A DNA stretch of 64,000 nt from Microtetraspora fusca. Its GTDB lineage: Bacteria > Actinomycetota > Actinomycetes > Streptosporangiales > Streptosporangiaceae. Of the stretch, positions 34,069 to 42,890 are shown piece by piece. The notes beneath the pieces were generated by a model that saw only the letters and a list, made by a program, of their open reading frames with translations, was not told the origin of the DNA and searched no databases. The translations under genes were made by a program, and so were the position numbers. Every line of letters starts with the position of its first letter. Position 1 is the stretch's first letter. The stretch covers positions 1 to 64,000 of the forward strand of contig NZ_BBYK01000050.1 of NCBI RefSeq assembly GCF_001570365.1. Reading direction: 5' to 3'.

Positions 34069-35364
34069 TCAGCAGCCCCGCGCCGGCAGGGGCTCCGGTC
34101 CGGCGGTCTCCGGTGCGTCGCCAGGCTCGGGCGGCTCTGTCGCCCGGGTGCGCTCCGCCCAGCGGACGGCCGGACCCATCGCCGCGCCCGCCGCCAGGAA
34201 CAGGCCGCCGAGCAGCAGCCAGCCGGTCGTCCCATGGCCCATGACCAGCGTGGTCAGCAGCACCGGCCCCAACATTCGGGCGATCGCCGCGCCGCTGCCG
34301 AAGAAGCCCTGGTACTGGCCCTGCTTGTCCGAGGGCGCGAGGCCGAAGCCGATCTCCCACGCGCCCGCCGACAGCGTCATCTCACCGATCACCTGCAGAG
34401 CGGCGCCCGCGAGCAGGACGGCCGCGGCCGTCCAGGCCGAGGTGCCCGCGGCCGACACTGCGAAGACGGCGCACGCGGCGAGCATGACCGCGCCGGAGCG
34501 CCGGACGAATCGCGACGCGGTGCGCAGACTGGTCACCCCGCGGGCCACCCGCACCTGGAACAGCACGACGCTCGCCGTGTTGACGATCAGCAGTGCCGAC
34601 ACCGTCCAGTGCGGGGCCGATGTGTGCCCCACGATCCACAGCGGCAACACCAGGCTGAGCAGCGGCATGTACAGCATCATGATCGTGTTGAGGAACGTGA
34701 CCAGCGCGTACGGCCGATCCCGCAGCACGGCGAGCTTCGGACCCGCGGCGACGACCGGCGATGCCCCCGGCGCCGGAGCGGCGGGGACCGCCACGGCGGG
34801 CAGCCGGCGCAGCACCAGGGCGGCCACCAGGAAGCTCGCCGCGTCAATGGTGAAGATCGTGAGATATGCCTCGCGGGTGTCGAGCTGCAGGGCCACCCCG
34901 CCGAGCGCCGCACCGATCGCCAGCCCTCCGTTGACCGTCGACTGGAGGTAGGCGCGGACCTCGGTCCGCCGCTCCCGGTCCACAAGCCCGGCGAGCAGCG
35001 CCTGCCGGGCGGCGGTGAGCCCGGACTGGCAGCTCGCGTACAGGCAGGCCGCCACCGCGAACGCCCAGGGCGACCGGACGAGGAGGAACGATCCGACCGC
35101 CGCGGCGGTCGCGACCGCCAGCAGGATCGCCGTGCCCCGGGGCCCCCGCCGGTCGGCGAGGTGGCCGAGCGGGATCCCGGCCACGGAGCCGACGCCCCAG
35201 CCGAGCGTCAGGCCGAAGCCGACCTGGGTCGGCGACAGCCCCACGATCCGGGTGAAGAACAGCGCCGAGCACACGATGAACGCGCCGTCGCCCACGGCGC
35301 TGGCGAGCTGGGCCAGCGCGAGCAGGCGCGGGGGTCCCTGCGGCGGGAGGATCCGGCGGAGCAT
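34069..35364 (-). CDS. MFS transporter (12-TMS, MdtH/EntS-like)
   Basis: This 431-aa transporter has 12 hydrophobic segments, the loop motif GHLADRRGPRG between helices 2 and 3, and a Pro/Glu-rich C-terminal tail. The start ATG at 35364 is 17 bases after the stop of a mycothiol-reductase-like gene, with which it forms an operon. Substrate is unknown; drug or siderophore export are the usual roles of this branch. Confidence 0.9.
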   Translation of the reverse strand: MLRRILPPQGPPRLLALAQLASAVGDGAFIVCSALFFTRIVGLSPTQVGFGLTLGWGVGSVAGIPLGHLADRRGPRGTAILLAVATAAAVGSFLLVRSPWAFAVAACLYASCQSGLTAARQALLAGLVDRERRTEVRAYLQSTVNGGLAIGAALGGVALQLDTREAYLTIFTIDAASFLVAALVLRRLPAVAVPAAPAPGASPVVAAGPKLAVLRDRPYALVTFLNTIMMLYMPLLSLVLPLWIVGHTSAPHWTVSALLIVNTASVVLFQVRVARGVTSLRTASRFVRRSGAVMLAACAVFAVSAAGTSAWTAAAVLLAGAALQVIGEMTLSAGAWEIGFGLAPSDKQGQYQGFFGSGAAIARMLGPVLLTTLVMGHGTTGWLLLGGLFLAAGAAMGPAVRWAERTRATEPPEPGDAPETAGPEPLPARGC

Positions 35365-35381
35365 CGGTCCCCTCGCCCCCC

Positions 35382-35996
35382 TCAGCCGACGACCGGACGG
35401 GTGCGGACGCGCTTCAGCTCGGAGAACCCTTCGGTGCCCGCCGTCAGGAGCACGCCGTCCCAGAGCCGTCCGGCCGCCTCGCCCCGGGGCGTCGGCGTCA
35501 CGACCGGCCCGAAGAACGCGATCGTCCGGCCGTCCGGCCCCGGCACGTGGATCGCCGGCGTGCCGAGGTCCTCGCCCACCGGGTCCAGGCCCGCCCGCTG
35601 GCTGACCCGCAGCGCCTCGTCGTGCTCCGTGCCGTCCGCGGCGTCCGCGAGAGCGGTGGACAGGCCGACCTCGGCCAGCGCGGCGGTGTAGAGTTCGCGG
35701 CCGATCGGCGCCTTCTCCAGGTGGATCCGGGTGCCGAGCGCGGTGTAGAGATCGCGCAGCACCTCGCTGCCGTACTTCTGTTCGGCGGCGATCGCGACCC
35801 GCACCGGGCCCCAGGCGTCGCGGAGCCACTCGCGGTACCACTCCTCCAGGTCGTCGCGGCCGTCGTTGAGCATCGCCAGGCTCATGATGTGGAAGCGCAC
35901 CCTCACGTCGCGTACCTGCTCGACCTCCAGCAGCCAGCGCGACGCGATCCAGGCCCAGGGGCACTTCGGGTCGAACCACATGTCCGCGATCGTCAC
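35382..35996 (-). CDS. Rv2466c-like DsbA-fold protein (mycothiol-dependent reductase type)
   Basis: This 204-aa thioredoxin-fold protein resembles the mycothiol-dependent nitroreductase Rv2466c of Mycobacterium tuberculosis along its length (WFDPKCPWAWIASRWLLEVE, then GPVRVAIAAEQKYG, GEDLGTPAIHV, and FSELKRVRTRP). The active site here is Cys12-Pro-Trp-Ala15, so the second Cys of CPWC is absent. A monothiol mechanism with mycothiol is expected, or loss of activity. It is cotranscribed with an MFS transporter downstream. The protein should act in the cytosol. Confidence 0.85.
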   Translation of the reverse strand: MTIADMWFDPKCPWAWIASRWLLEVEQVRDVRVRFHIMSLAMLNDGRDDLEEWYREWLRDAWGPVRVAIAAEQKYGSEVLRDLYTALGTRIHLEKAPIGRELYTAALAEVGLSTALADAADGTEHDEALRVSQRAGLDPVGEDLGTPAIHVPGPDGRTIAFFGPVVTPTPRGEAAGRLWDGVLLTAGTEGFSELKRVRTRPVVG

Positions 35997-36073
35997 GTCG
36001 CCGTCTCCTCGTTCGTGTCACCAGGTCTCGCCTCAGGCGGGCGAAGTCCGACACCATTAAGGTAAAGTCCCGC

Positions 36074-36118
36074 TTGGCCCAATGGCAGAGCCAATTTCGA
36101 TCGACTTGATCGGGCCAA
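36074..36118. promoter_or_regulatory. Nested dyads upstream of the receiver gene
   Basis: TTGGCCC (36074-36080) pairs with GGGCCAA (36112-36118). GCCAA at 36090-36094 forms an inner dyad with the first arm, and CGATC-GACTT-GATCG lies at 36098-36112. This is in the AT-richer divergent promoter between the DsbA-like operon and the receiver gene. Confidence 0.45.
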
Positions 36119-36332
36119 CATGCCCTCCGCCGGTCCCCGGCTACGACGGGTGCCCCCGTCCACGAGCAGATGCCCGAGGCCGTCCCTGCGCGGCGCCCCG
36201 CCCGGGTCTCGGCGGGCGACGAAGGTCCCGTCCTCGTTGCGGGAAACCGCCGTCCCGGCTTGGCGGCAACGGCACCCCAGGATTCCTGCTGGCTGCGATG
36301 TCCTTCGCCGCTCCGGTTGCGATGCTTGATTC

Positions 36333-36710
36333 ATGCGTCCGAGCTGCCTGATCGTCGATGACAGCGATCACTTCACGAAGGCCGCTCGCCGTCTGCTCGA
36401 CGCCGAGGGGATCGCCGTCGTCGCGACGGCGGCCACGGCGGCCGAGGCCCTTGCCCGGTACACCGAGCTCAGGCCGGATGTCGTCCTGGTCGACGTCGAT
36501 CTCGGCGAGGAGAGCGGGTTCGACGTGGCCGGGGAGCTCGCGGACGCGGCGACGGGCGCCCCACCGCGCGTCATTCTGATGTCGGTCCACGACGGGCAGG
36601 ACTTCGCGGACATGACCGCGGCCAGTGCCGCCGTCGCGTTCCTGCCCAAGCTGGGGCTGTCGGGGCGAGCGGTCCGAGAGATCCTGCGGCAGTCGAGCCC
36701 CCCGGCGTGA
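36333..36710 (+). CDS. Stand-alone receiver-domain protein
   Basis: This 125-aa protein is a single CheY-like receiver: acidic pair DD at 9-10, phospho-acceptor Asp54 (VVLVDVDLGE), and Lys in FLPKLGLSG. There is no output domain. It lies 104 bases before a membrane SpoIIE phosphatase gene on the same strand, so the two probably belong to one signalling route, for example as an adaptor for a kinase encoded elsewhere. Confidence 0.88.
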   Translation: MRPSCLIVDDSDHFTKAARRLLDAEGIAVVATAATAAEALARYTELRPDVVLVDVDLGEESGFDVAGELADAATGAPPRVILMSVHDGQDFADMTAASAAVAFLPKLGLSGRAVREILRQSSPPA

Positions 36711-36814
36711 CCGCGCAGCCGGCCTCTCCCACCTCGTCAGCCCATCCCGCCGCTCCGGACCGCGCCGTGGCACCTGCCGCGACCGCACGGCAGGGCCGGG
36801 TGTAAGCAGGAAGT

Positions 36815-37930
36815 ATGCGCCCCCGGCGGCTGATACCGCACCGGCATCGCCCCTGGCAGGCCAGCGACGCCCTGCTGGCGTTCCCGCTCGGCCTGATCGC
36901 GGCCATCGTGGTTGCCGACCTGCTGACCCCCATCGGCATCCCGATGGGACCGCTGCTGGTCGTGGCGCCCGCGATCACCGCGTCGTTCGCCGGCGCCCTC
37001 GCCACCGCGATGGTCGCCGCGATCGCCGTCGTGGGCCTGGTGGCCGTCGGGGTGATCCTGGACCAGCACCTGTTGAGCACGATGTACTTCCAGTCGCAGA
37101 TCATCTCGCTGGTGGTGGTCTCGGTGATCGTGACGACGTTCCGCTACCTGCGAGATCGGCGCGTTCGTGAACTGGCGCAGGTGCGTACGGTGTCGGAGGC
37201 CGCGCAGCGGGTGGTGCTCCGGCCGTTGCCGCAGCGGCTCGGACCGCTGCGGGTGGCGTCGGTGTATCTGGCGGCGCAGGAACAGGCGCAGATCGGCGGC
37301 GACCTGTACGCGGCGGCGCGAACGGCCGACGCCACCAGGCTGATCGTCGGCGACGTGATGGGCAAGGGCCTGACCGCGATCAGCGACGCCGCCCTGCTGC
37401 TCTACACCTTCCGCGAGGCCGCCCACCGCCAGGCCTCCCTGTCCGATCTCGTCACCTATCTGGACCGCAGCGTCTGCTGGAACCTGGCCGAATCCTCGGA
37501 ACCGGAGAAGGCCGGGGAGTGCTTCATCACCGCCGCGGTCGTCGACATCCCGGACACGCCGCAGCTGATGCGCATGGTGACCTGCGGACACCCGCCGCCC
37601 CTGCTGATACGCGGCCGGCAGGTCACCACGCTTCATCCCACGTCTCCCGCGCCGCCGCTGGGCCTGGGCGAGCTGACCACCCCGGACTACCGCGCGGACA
37701 CCTTCGCGCTCGAACCCGGCGACCTGCTCCTGCTGTACACCGACGGCGTCATAGAGGCCCGGAGTCCCGGGGGCGTCTTCTACCCGCTCGCCGAGCGTGC
37801 CGCCTCCTGGTGCGGGGACAGCCCTTCGTCGCTCGTCCACCACCTGCGCGCCGATCTGCTCGCCCACGTCGGCGGACGCGTGACCGACGACGCCGCCATG
37901 ATCGCCATCCAGCGCGCCCCCGATCACTGA
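36815..37930 (+). CDS. Membrane-anchored SpoIIE/PP2C phosphatase
   Basis: This 371-aa protein has three to four membrane helices in residues 18-112 (LLAFPLGLIAAIVVADLL first), a short linker, and a PP2C-type phosphatase domain from about residue 140 with metal motifs GGDLYAAA and VGDVMGKG, later CGHPPPLL and LLYTDGVIEA. It should dephosphorylate an anti-sigma antagonist in a partner-switch pathway. It has no GAF or ATPase domain, unlike the larger phosphatase at the window start. The receiver gene upstream is a likely partner. Confidence 0.92.
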   Translation: MRPRRLIPHRHRPWQASDALLAFPLGLIAAIVVADLLTPIGIPMGPLLVVAPAITASFAGALATAMVAAIAVVGLVAVGVILDQHLLSTMYFQSQIISLVVVSVIVTTFRYLRDRRVRELAQVRTVSEAAQRVVLRPLPQRLGPLRVASVYLAAQEQAQIGGDLYAAARTADATRLIVGDVMGKGLTAISDAALLLYTFREAAHRQASLSDLVTYLDRSVCWNLAESSEPEKAGECFITAAVVDIPDTPQLMRMVTCGHPPPLLIRGRQVTTLHPTSPAPPLGLGELTTPDYRADTFALEPGDLLLLYTDGVIEARSPGGVFYPLAERAASWCGDSPSSLVHHLRADLLAHVGGRVTDDAAMIAIQRAPDH

Positions 37931-37983
37931 CCGGCCGGGTCCCGCGTATGTCCCCAGGACGGCCGCGTCAGCAGGTCGTGGAG

Positions 37984-38547
37984 TCATTCACCGGCGGCCG
38001 GCCGTTCCGCGCGCTCCAGCGCTTCCTGGGTGACGTCCCCCACGTCGGTGCCGCCGCCGACGACGCTGATGACCCCTTTCGGCTCGAAGATCACATAGCG
38101 CACGGAGGAAAGGGACATGACACCCCGCCGGCGCAGGATCGTGTACAGATCCCTCTCGGTGAGCCCCGAACGCCTGAGCTGCCTCGGCTGGATCTTCCCT
38201 TCGGCCACGAGAACGCGCGGCGCGTGATCGAACCAGTGGGGCAAGGGGTAGCGCAGTCTCAGTTGCGTTATGGCGGCGTGGGCGGCGATCACCGTGAGGA
38301 GGGCCGCCGCTCCGGTGAGATAGGAGGTGTCCAACGCCGTCGCGGTGCGCCCGACGATCGCGCCGACGGCGACCGCGGCCACGAAGTCGAACGGCGACAG
38401 CTCGGCGATCATGCGTCGCTTGCTCAGCCGGAGGCCGGCCACGGCGGTGACGTAGAGCAGGAGCGTCTTGACGGCCACCCACCCCAAGGTCGCGACCTGC
38501 CCGAACAACAGGGACACGGTTCCTCCCAAGGATCCCGGGAGAAACAC
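37984..38547 (-). CDS. DUF421 (YetF-like) membrane protein
   Basis: This 187-aa protein has three membrane helices at the N-terminus (LGWVAVKTLLLYVTAVAGLR first), then the cytosolic YetF fold with RVLVAEGKIQPRQLRRSGLT and the conserved closing VRYVIFEPKGVISVV. Its function is not established; members in Bacillus are linked to membrane or spore stress. It is convergent with the phosphatase gene and apparently monocistronic. Confidence 0.9.
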   Translation of the reverse strand: MFLPGSLGGTVSLLFGQVATLGWVAVKTLLLYVTAVAGLRLSKRRMIAELSPFDFVAAVAVGAIVGRTATALDTSYLTGAAALLTVIAAHAAITQLRLRYPLPHWFDHAPRVLVAEGKIQPRQLRRSGLTERDLYTILRRRGVMSLSSVRYVIFEPKGVISVVGGGTDVGDVTQEALERAERPAAGE

Positions 38548-38752
38548 GGCCGAGGCGCCGGGCGGCCGCCGTCCTCCCCCACTGGATGGGCCTTCCCCTT
38601 GCCCCCGGCGCCGCTATCGCCGCTGGTGAAGGACTGGAACGCGCCATGGACGACCTTGATTCGCGGGCCGTTCAGGAAGCCGAGGCCGCGCCGAAGGGGT
38701 TCCGGCACGCCAGCGGCGCGTCTCCGGCCGCACACACCCCACCAACCGCCCG

Positions 38753-38768
38753 ATATCTCCGGAAATAT
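38753..38768. promoter_or_regulatory. Imperfect palindrome upstream of copper-binding protein gene
   Basis: ATATCTCCGGAAATAT has a perfect TCCGGA core and ATAT ends, with one mismatched pair. It lies 50 bases before the start codon of the four-helix copper-binding protein and may bind a metal sensor. Confidence 0.4.
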
Positions 38769-38817
38769 GTTGATATGCGAAGGTGGTAGGTGACGACCAT
38801 CTCGATGAGGAGGAGCC

Positions 38818-39225
38818 ATGGCTCAGACCCGCGAGTTGTTCGACACCGTGACCGGCAAGGCCGGTCTGAACAGCGAGGTCCTCGCCCGCGTCGTCGACAC
38901 CCTCCAGGAGTGCGAGGAAGTCGTCGCCGCCTGCGCGATGGGCATGCTGGGCGAGCAGGACGCGCTGCAGATGGCGTCGGCGATCAGCCGGGACCTCGAC
39001 TGCGCCGACATCGTGGAGACGACACGCCGCGTGCTGACCCGGGGCAGCGGCCCCGACAACAGGCTGATCAGCGCACAGTTCCAGTCCTGCATGCTCGCCT
39101 GCGAGCGCAGCCACGAGCTGTGCAGTCAGCATGCGGCGCACCACGCTCACTGCCGGGTGTGCTCGGACGCCACGCGTCGCTGCGCGGACATGTGCCGTGA
39201 GGTCCTCGACGCGATTCACGGATAG
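38818..39225 (+). CDS. Four-helix-bundle copper-binding protein (DUF326)
   Basis: This 135-aa protein has 10 Cys residues placed along predicted helices (LQECEEVVAACAMG, then QSCMLACERSHELC, and CRVCSDATRRCADMC), the pattern of the DUF326/Csp copper-storage bundles. It has no signal peptide, so it would store Cu(I) in the cytosol. The ATG at 38818 follows GGAGG. A terminator follows 9 bases after the stop. Copper binding itself is a family inference. Confidence 0.9.
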   Translation: MAQTRELFDTVTGKAGLNSEVLARVVDTLQECEEVVAACAMGMLGEQDALQMASAISRDLDCADIVETTRRVLTRGSGPDNRLISAQFQSCMLACERSHELCSQHAAHHAHCRVCSDATRRCADMCREVLDAIHG

Positions 39226-39234
39226 ATCCACGAA

Positions 39235-39258
39235 CCCGCCGCCCTCCTGGGTGGCGGG
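39235..39258. terminator. Hairpin terminator between converging genes
   Basis: CCCGCCGCCC (39235-39244), loop TCCT, GGGTGGCGGG (39249-39258) forms a 10-bp stem with one G-T pair. It lies between the copper-protein stop and the bioB stop and could serve both strands. Confidence 0.65.
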
Positions 39259-39276
39259 CCGAGGACGTGCGGTACG

Positions 39277-40419
39277 TCAGGCGTTCGGCGGCAGATCCGT
39301 ACCGGCGCCGCGGCGGCGCACCGCCACCAGGTCGGCGCGGGCGGATCCGGCGGCTTCCTGCCGCCCGCCGTCGCCGTCGCGTTCGAGCGCACCGCCTGCG
39401 GCGGCGACCGCGTCCCTTCGATGCTCCGGCAGCGTGGCGGCTCCCCTCTCCTCCACCTCGAAGCCCGCGTCCGCGATCATGTCCAGATCGGCCTTGCCCG
39501 CCTGGCCCTCGCTCGTCAGGTAGTCGCCCAGGAAGATCGCGTTCGCGATGTGCAGCGCGAGCGGCTGCAGCGTCCGCAGATGGATCTCCCGGCCGCCGGC
39601 GATGCGGACCTCGATGTCCGGGCAGACGAACCGCACCATCGCCAGGATCCGCAGGCAGCGCTGCGGGGTCAGGGCCCATTCGTCGGCCATCGGGGTGCCC
39701 TGGAAGGGGATCAGGAAGTTCACCGGGACCGAGTCCACGTCCAGCTCGCGCAGCGCGAACACCACGTCCACCAGGTCCTGGTCGGTCTCGCCCATGCCCG
39801 CGATCAGGCCGGAGCAGGCCGACAGACCTTCGGCTCGGGCCCGCTGTACGGTGTCGACCCGGTCGGCGAACCCGTGTGTGGTGCAGATGTCGCCGTACAC
39901 CGCCTCGGCGGTGTTGAGGTTGTGGTTGTAGGCGTGCGCGCCGGCCTCTCGCAGCCGCGCCGCCTGCCCGTCGGACAGGAGTCCGAGGCAGACGCAGATC
40001 TCCACGTCCGCGTCCCGATCCTTGATCGCGGCGATCGTGTCGGCGACCCGCTCCACGTCCCGGCCGGTCGGGCCGCGTCCGCTCGCCACCAGGCACACCC
40101 GCTTGGCGCCGCCCGCCACGCCCGCCTCGGCGGCGGCCGCCGCCTGCTCCGGCTTCAGCCACGTGTAGGTCAGGACCTCCGCCTTCGACCCCAGCCGCTG
40201 CGAGCAGTACGAGCAGTCCTCGGGGCACAGCCCCGACTTCAGGTTGACGAGGTAGTTGAGCTTGACCCGGCGGCCGAACCAGTGCCGGCGCACCTTGCCG
40301 GCGGCGGCCACCACGTCGAGCAGGTCGTCGTCGCCGGTCGCCAGCACCGCCAGCGCCTCGGCCCGGGTCGGCGTCTCGCGCCGCAGCCCCTTGTCCACCA
40401 GAGTGTTCAGCAGGTCCAT
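39277..40419 (-). CDS. bioB: Biotin synthase
   Basis: This 380-aa radical-SAM enzyme inserts sulfur into dethiobiotin. The 4Fe-4S/SAM motif is Cys65-x3-Cys69-x2-Cys72 (CPEDCSYC), and further signatures are [29 protein letters not shown] and AGGREIHLR. It extends about 45 residues beyond the usual end with a charged, low-complexity tail. The start is ATG 40419; an open frame runs to 40581. No other biotin gene is nearby, so bioB is an isolated gene here. Confidence 0.97.
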   Translation of the reverse strand: MDLLNTLVDKGLRRETPTRAEALAVLATGDDDLLDVVAAAGKVRRHWFGRRVKLNYLVNLKSGLCPEDCSYCSQRLGSKAEVLTYTWLKPEQAAAAAEAGVAGGAKRVCLVASGRGPTGRDVERVADTIAAIKDRDADVEICVCLGLLSDGQAARLREAGAHAYNHNLNTAEAVYGDICTTHGFADRVDTVQRARAEGLSACSGLIAGMGETDQDLVDVVFALRELDVDSVPVNFLIPFQGTPMADEWALTPQRCLRILAMVRFVCPDIEVRIAGGREIHLRTLQPLALHIANAIFLGDYLTSEGQAGKADLDMIADAGFEVEERGAATLPEHRRDAVAAAGGALERDGDGGRQEAAGSARADLVAVRRRGAGTDLPPNA

Positions 40420-40593
40420 GGCGCCGATCCTCACCCGATCGGGCGAGCGGTCCAAGGACCGGCACCTACAAGGCGGACCGATCAAGATTGTGTCCGTACC
40501 GGAGCGTGATCGACACCGGGTCCCGCTATGGCCGCCGCCCGGGCCCGATCCCGCCGGCGACCTTCCTCGACCCGCGACCACGGCGCACCCGGT

Positions 40594-41280
40594 TCATCTC
40601 GCCCGGCGCCGTGCCCTGATGTATCCCGCAACGCACACCAGCAGGAGGGCGGCGAGGACGGCCAGCAGCGGGTTGACGAACCCCGGCACCGTGTCGGCGC
40701 CGCATGAGGTGTCGCTGAGCGGCAGCAGGCTCTGCCCACCGCGGGGTCCGGCCGGGCGTGACGGGTCGAAGCGGCACACCCGGTCCTTGACGTCCACCAT
40801 CTCGGCGTCCAGGCGGGTGAGTCCGTATCCGTAGGTCGCCAGGAGGCCCAGCAGCCAGGTCCACGACAGCCGCGCCCACGCCCGCCGGGCCGCCGTCGGC
40901 CCTGACGACCGCAGGGATCTCACGGCCGCGACCGCCATCACGCAGGCGGCGGTCGCGGTCAACGGCCACCCCAGGATCAGGAACAGCGCGGCAGCGAGCA
41001 CCGGCAGCAGCGCGAGCCTCGGCGCGAACGCGGCCAGGAGCAGCAGCCCGCCGCCCAGCAGAGCGGCGGCCCACCACCCGGTCCGGCGCAGGCCGCGGTG
41101 GCGGACCGCCGACCGGAGCGGCAGGACGAACACCGCGACCAGCAGTCCCGGTACGACGACCAGAAAGAGGATGTTCAGGGCGCCCTCGCCGTACGCGGCG
41201 AACGCCAGTGCCATTCCGCCGACCAGCATGACGGCGGCGGCCGCCGCGCGTTTCACCAGCGCGGCCCGCTCGTCATTCAC
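40594..41280 (-). CDS. Multi-pass membrane protein, family not recognised
   Basis: This 228-aa protein has six to seven hydrophobic segments, from AAAAVMLVGGMALAFAAYG to the last helix VNPLLAVLAALLLVCVAGYI. The loop before the last helix has two Cys (VCRFDPSRP and DTSCGAD) and may be extracytoplasmic. I use the GTG at 41280; a longer frame to 41364 would add an unlikely hydrophilic N-terminus. No family is recognised. Confidence 0.7.
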   Translation of the reverse strand: MNDERAALVKRAAAAAVMLVGGMALAFAAYGEGALNILFLVVVPGLLVAVFVLPLRSAVRHRGLRRTGWWAAALLGGGLLLLAAFAPRLALLPVLAAALFLILGWPLTATAACVMAVAAVRSLRSSGPTAARRAWARLSWTWLLGLLATYGYGLTRLDAEMVDVKDRVCRFDPSRPAGPRGGQSLLPLSDTSCGADTVPGFVNPLLAVLAALLLVCVAGYIRARRRAR

Positions 41281-41607
41281 CGCGCGTTCCCGGCGCCCGA
41301 AACCGGAGCCGACACGGGCGTGCCCCACCGGCGTCGGCGCGTTCGCGTGCGGCTCCGGGAGCACCGGAGGTGCTGTGTGGTCTGCATCATGGCCAGCAAG
41401 TCCAGCAATATCCGATAAAGCATGTCAAATATTGCTACCAATAATGAACAGATATCCGATCGCATATCGGCCCTGGTCATCGCCCTACGGCCGACGATCT
41501 GACCGCCGCACGCCGTCGGTAACGGTCACGTTCAGGGCGTCGATGAAGGCCGCCGAGGTACGGCCGGACCGGTCCGGGTCAGGCCGTCCTGGCCCGCGCC
41601 CCGTCGA
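41281..41607. other. Gene-free region with AT-rich dyad cluster
   Basis: This 327-base stretch contains an AT-rich patch (41408-41470) with the direct repeat ATATCCGAT (41408-41416 and 41452-41460), the dyad TATTG-CTAC-CAATA (41430-41443) and CCGAT-CGCAT-ATCGG (41456-41470). It is the probable promoter region of the leftward membrane protein gene. No gene is convincing. Confidence 0.45.
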
Positions 41608-42588
41608 TCACCTGCGCGCGGCGTGTGCGTGGGCCGGATGCCGGGCATGGCGTTCGCCCAGGGATCGGGCGAGGCCCGGGTGAGGCTCTCGCCGCTCCAG
41701 CCAGTGCGCCGTGGCTCGCGTGGCGCGGTCGATCAGGTCGGCTGTCTGCGCGAAGTCGATGGGCAACACCTCCACTGGGCACAGCGGCGGCAGCACGTGC
41801 ATCCGCGTGCGTGACGTGTTGTGCCGGATGGCGGCGCTGATGCGCTGCTCGCTGAGCAGGTTGTATCCGTGCAACGCCATGGCGATCGCGGTGGACGGTG
41901 GGGCCGGGAGATGGCAGGAGAAACCGGGCGCGAGCAGGTACACCTCGTCGACCCCCGCGTCCACCGCGTAGTCAAGAGTCGTCGTGTCCGCGACACCGCC
42001 GTCCATCAACACCCGGTCCTCTATGGAGACGGTGGGGTAGAGACCGGGGATGGCGGCGCTGGCGAGCAGGGCTGACAGGGCCGATCCGCGGGAGAGGACG
42101 ACGGCGTGTCCGCTACGGACGTCGGCGGTCAGCACCGACAGCGGGACGAGGGTCTCCTCCAGATCGCTGATCGGAAGTATGCGCTGGAGGAACCGCCGCA
42201 TCGAGTGGTTGTCGAACAGGTAGTTGCGGCGGCCCAGCATCGCCTCGGTGACCGTGACCGGATTGAGGGGGAACGCGTAGTTCAACGCGCCGAACGCCTG
42301 CAGAACGCCGCGAAGAGGGTGGAAGGGAAGGTTGGCCGCGAAGGTATGCAGCGCCTCCGACCTGCTCAGCGGGTAGACGTCGTGACTGCTCACCGACAGC
42401 CACAACCGGGCGAGCTCCTCCACGCCCTCCACATCGGGCCGCGCGGCGTAGTACGCGCCGTTGAGCGCGCCCACCGACGCGCCCACCACCAAGTCGGCGT
42501 GGATCCCCTGCTGGGTGAGCGCGCGGAGCATGCCGACCTGGACGGCGCCGAGGCTGCCGCCTCCCCACAAGATGAACGCTGTCGTCAT
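41608..42588 (-). CDS. Patatin-like phospholipase
   Basis: This 326-aa serine hydrolase has the oxyanion loop GGGSLG (residues 9-14), nucleophile Ser38 in GASVG and catalytic Asp196 in DGG, the complete Ser-Asp dyad of patatins. It starts directly with the first strand and has no signal peptide, so it acts at the cytoplasmic face of the membrane or in the cytosol. The C-terminal tail is Arg/His-rich. ATG 42588 follows a GGGGGGGAGAC run; an open frame to 42747 is not needed. Confidence 0.93.
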   Translation of the reverse strand: MTTAFILWGGGSLGAVQVGMLRALTQQGIHADLVVGASVGALNGAYYAARPDVEGVEELARLWLSVSSHDVYPLSRSEALHTFAANLPFHPLRGVLQAFGALNYAFPLNPVTVTEAMLGRRNYLFDNHSMRRFLQRILPISDLEETLVPLSVLTADVRSGHAVVLSRGSALSALLASAAIPGLYPTVSIEDRVLMDGGVADTTTLDYAVDAGVDEVYLLAPGFSCHLPAPPSTAIAMALHGYNLLSEQRISAAIRHNTSRTRMHVLPPLCPVEVLPIDFAQTADLIDRATRATAHWLERREPHPGLARSLGERHARHPAHAHAARR

Positions 42589-42890
42589 GGTCTCCCCCCC
42601 GGGTTCCCCGTACCGCCCGCCTGATGACATGCCCTGGATGCGGTCGTTCGCTCGCGTCCCGCAGGCGGGCTGAAGAGGTGCGACGCTCGGGGGGAGCCAC
42701 CGTACGCGTTCGGCCCATACCGGACGCGTACGTGTCGCAGCAATCAACTACGAAGGTAGCGAACCGCTCCGCCGACCGACGGCCCGAGTCGGTGGCGATT
42801 GTCCGCTGCGATACTTCTCGTGTGGATCTGAACAGGGGGAGCGAGACCCAGCAGGGCCCGGCGGCGCCCGGGAGCGGATCCGGCCGTCCG
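42589..42890. other. Divergent promoter region, patatin and GNAT genes
   Basis: This 302-base stretch separates two divergent genes. On the + strand GATACT (about 42810) sits 6 bases before an in-frame GTG at 42822, which could be a leaderless start of the GNAT gene. No other feature stands out. Confidence 0.35.
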
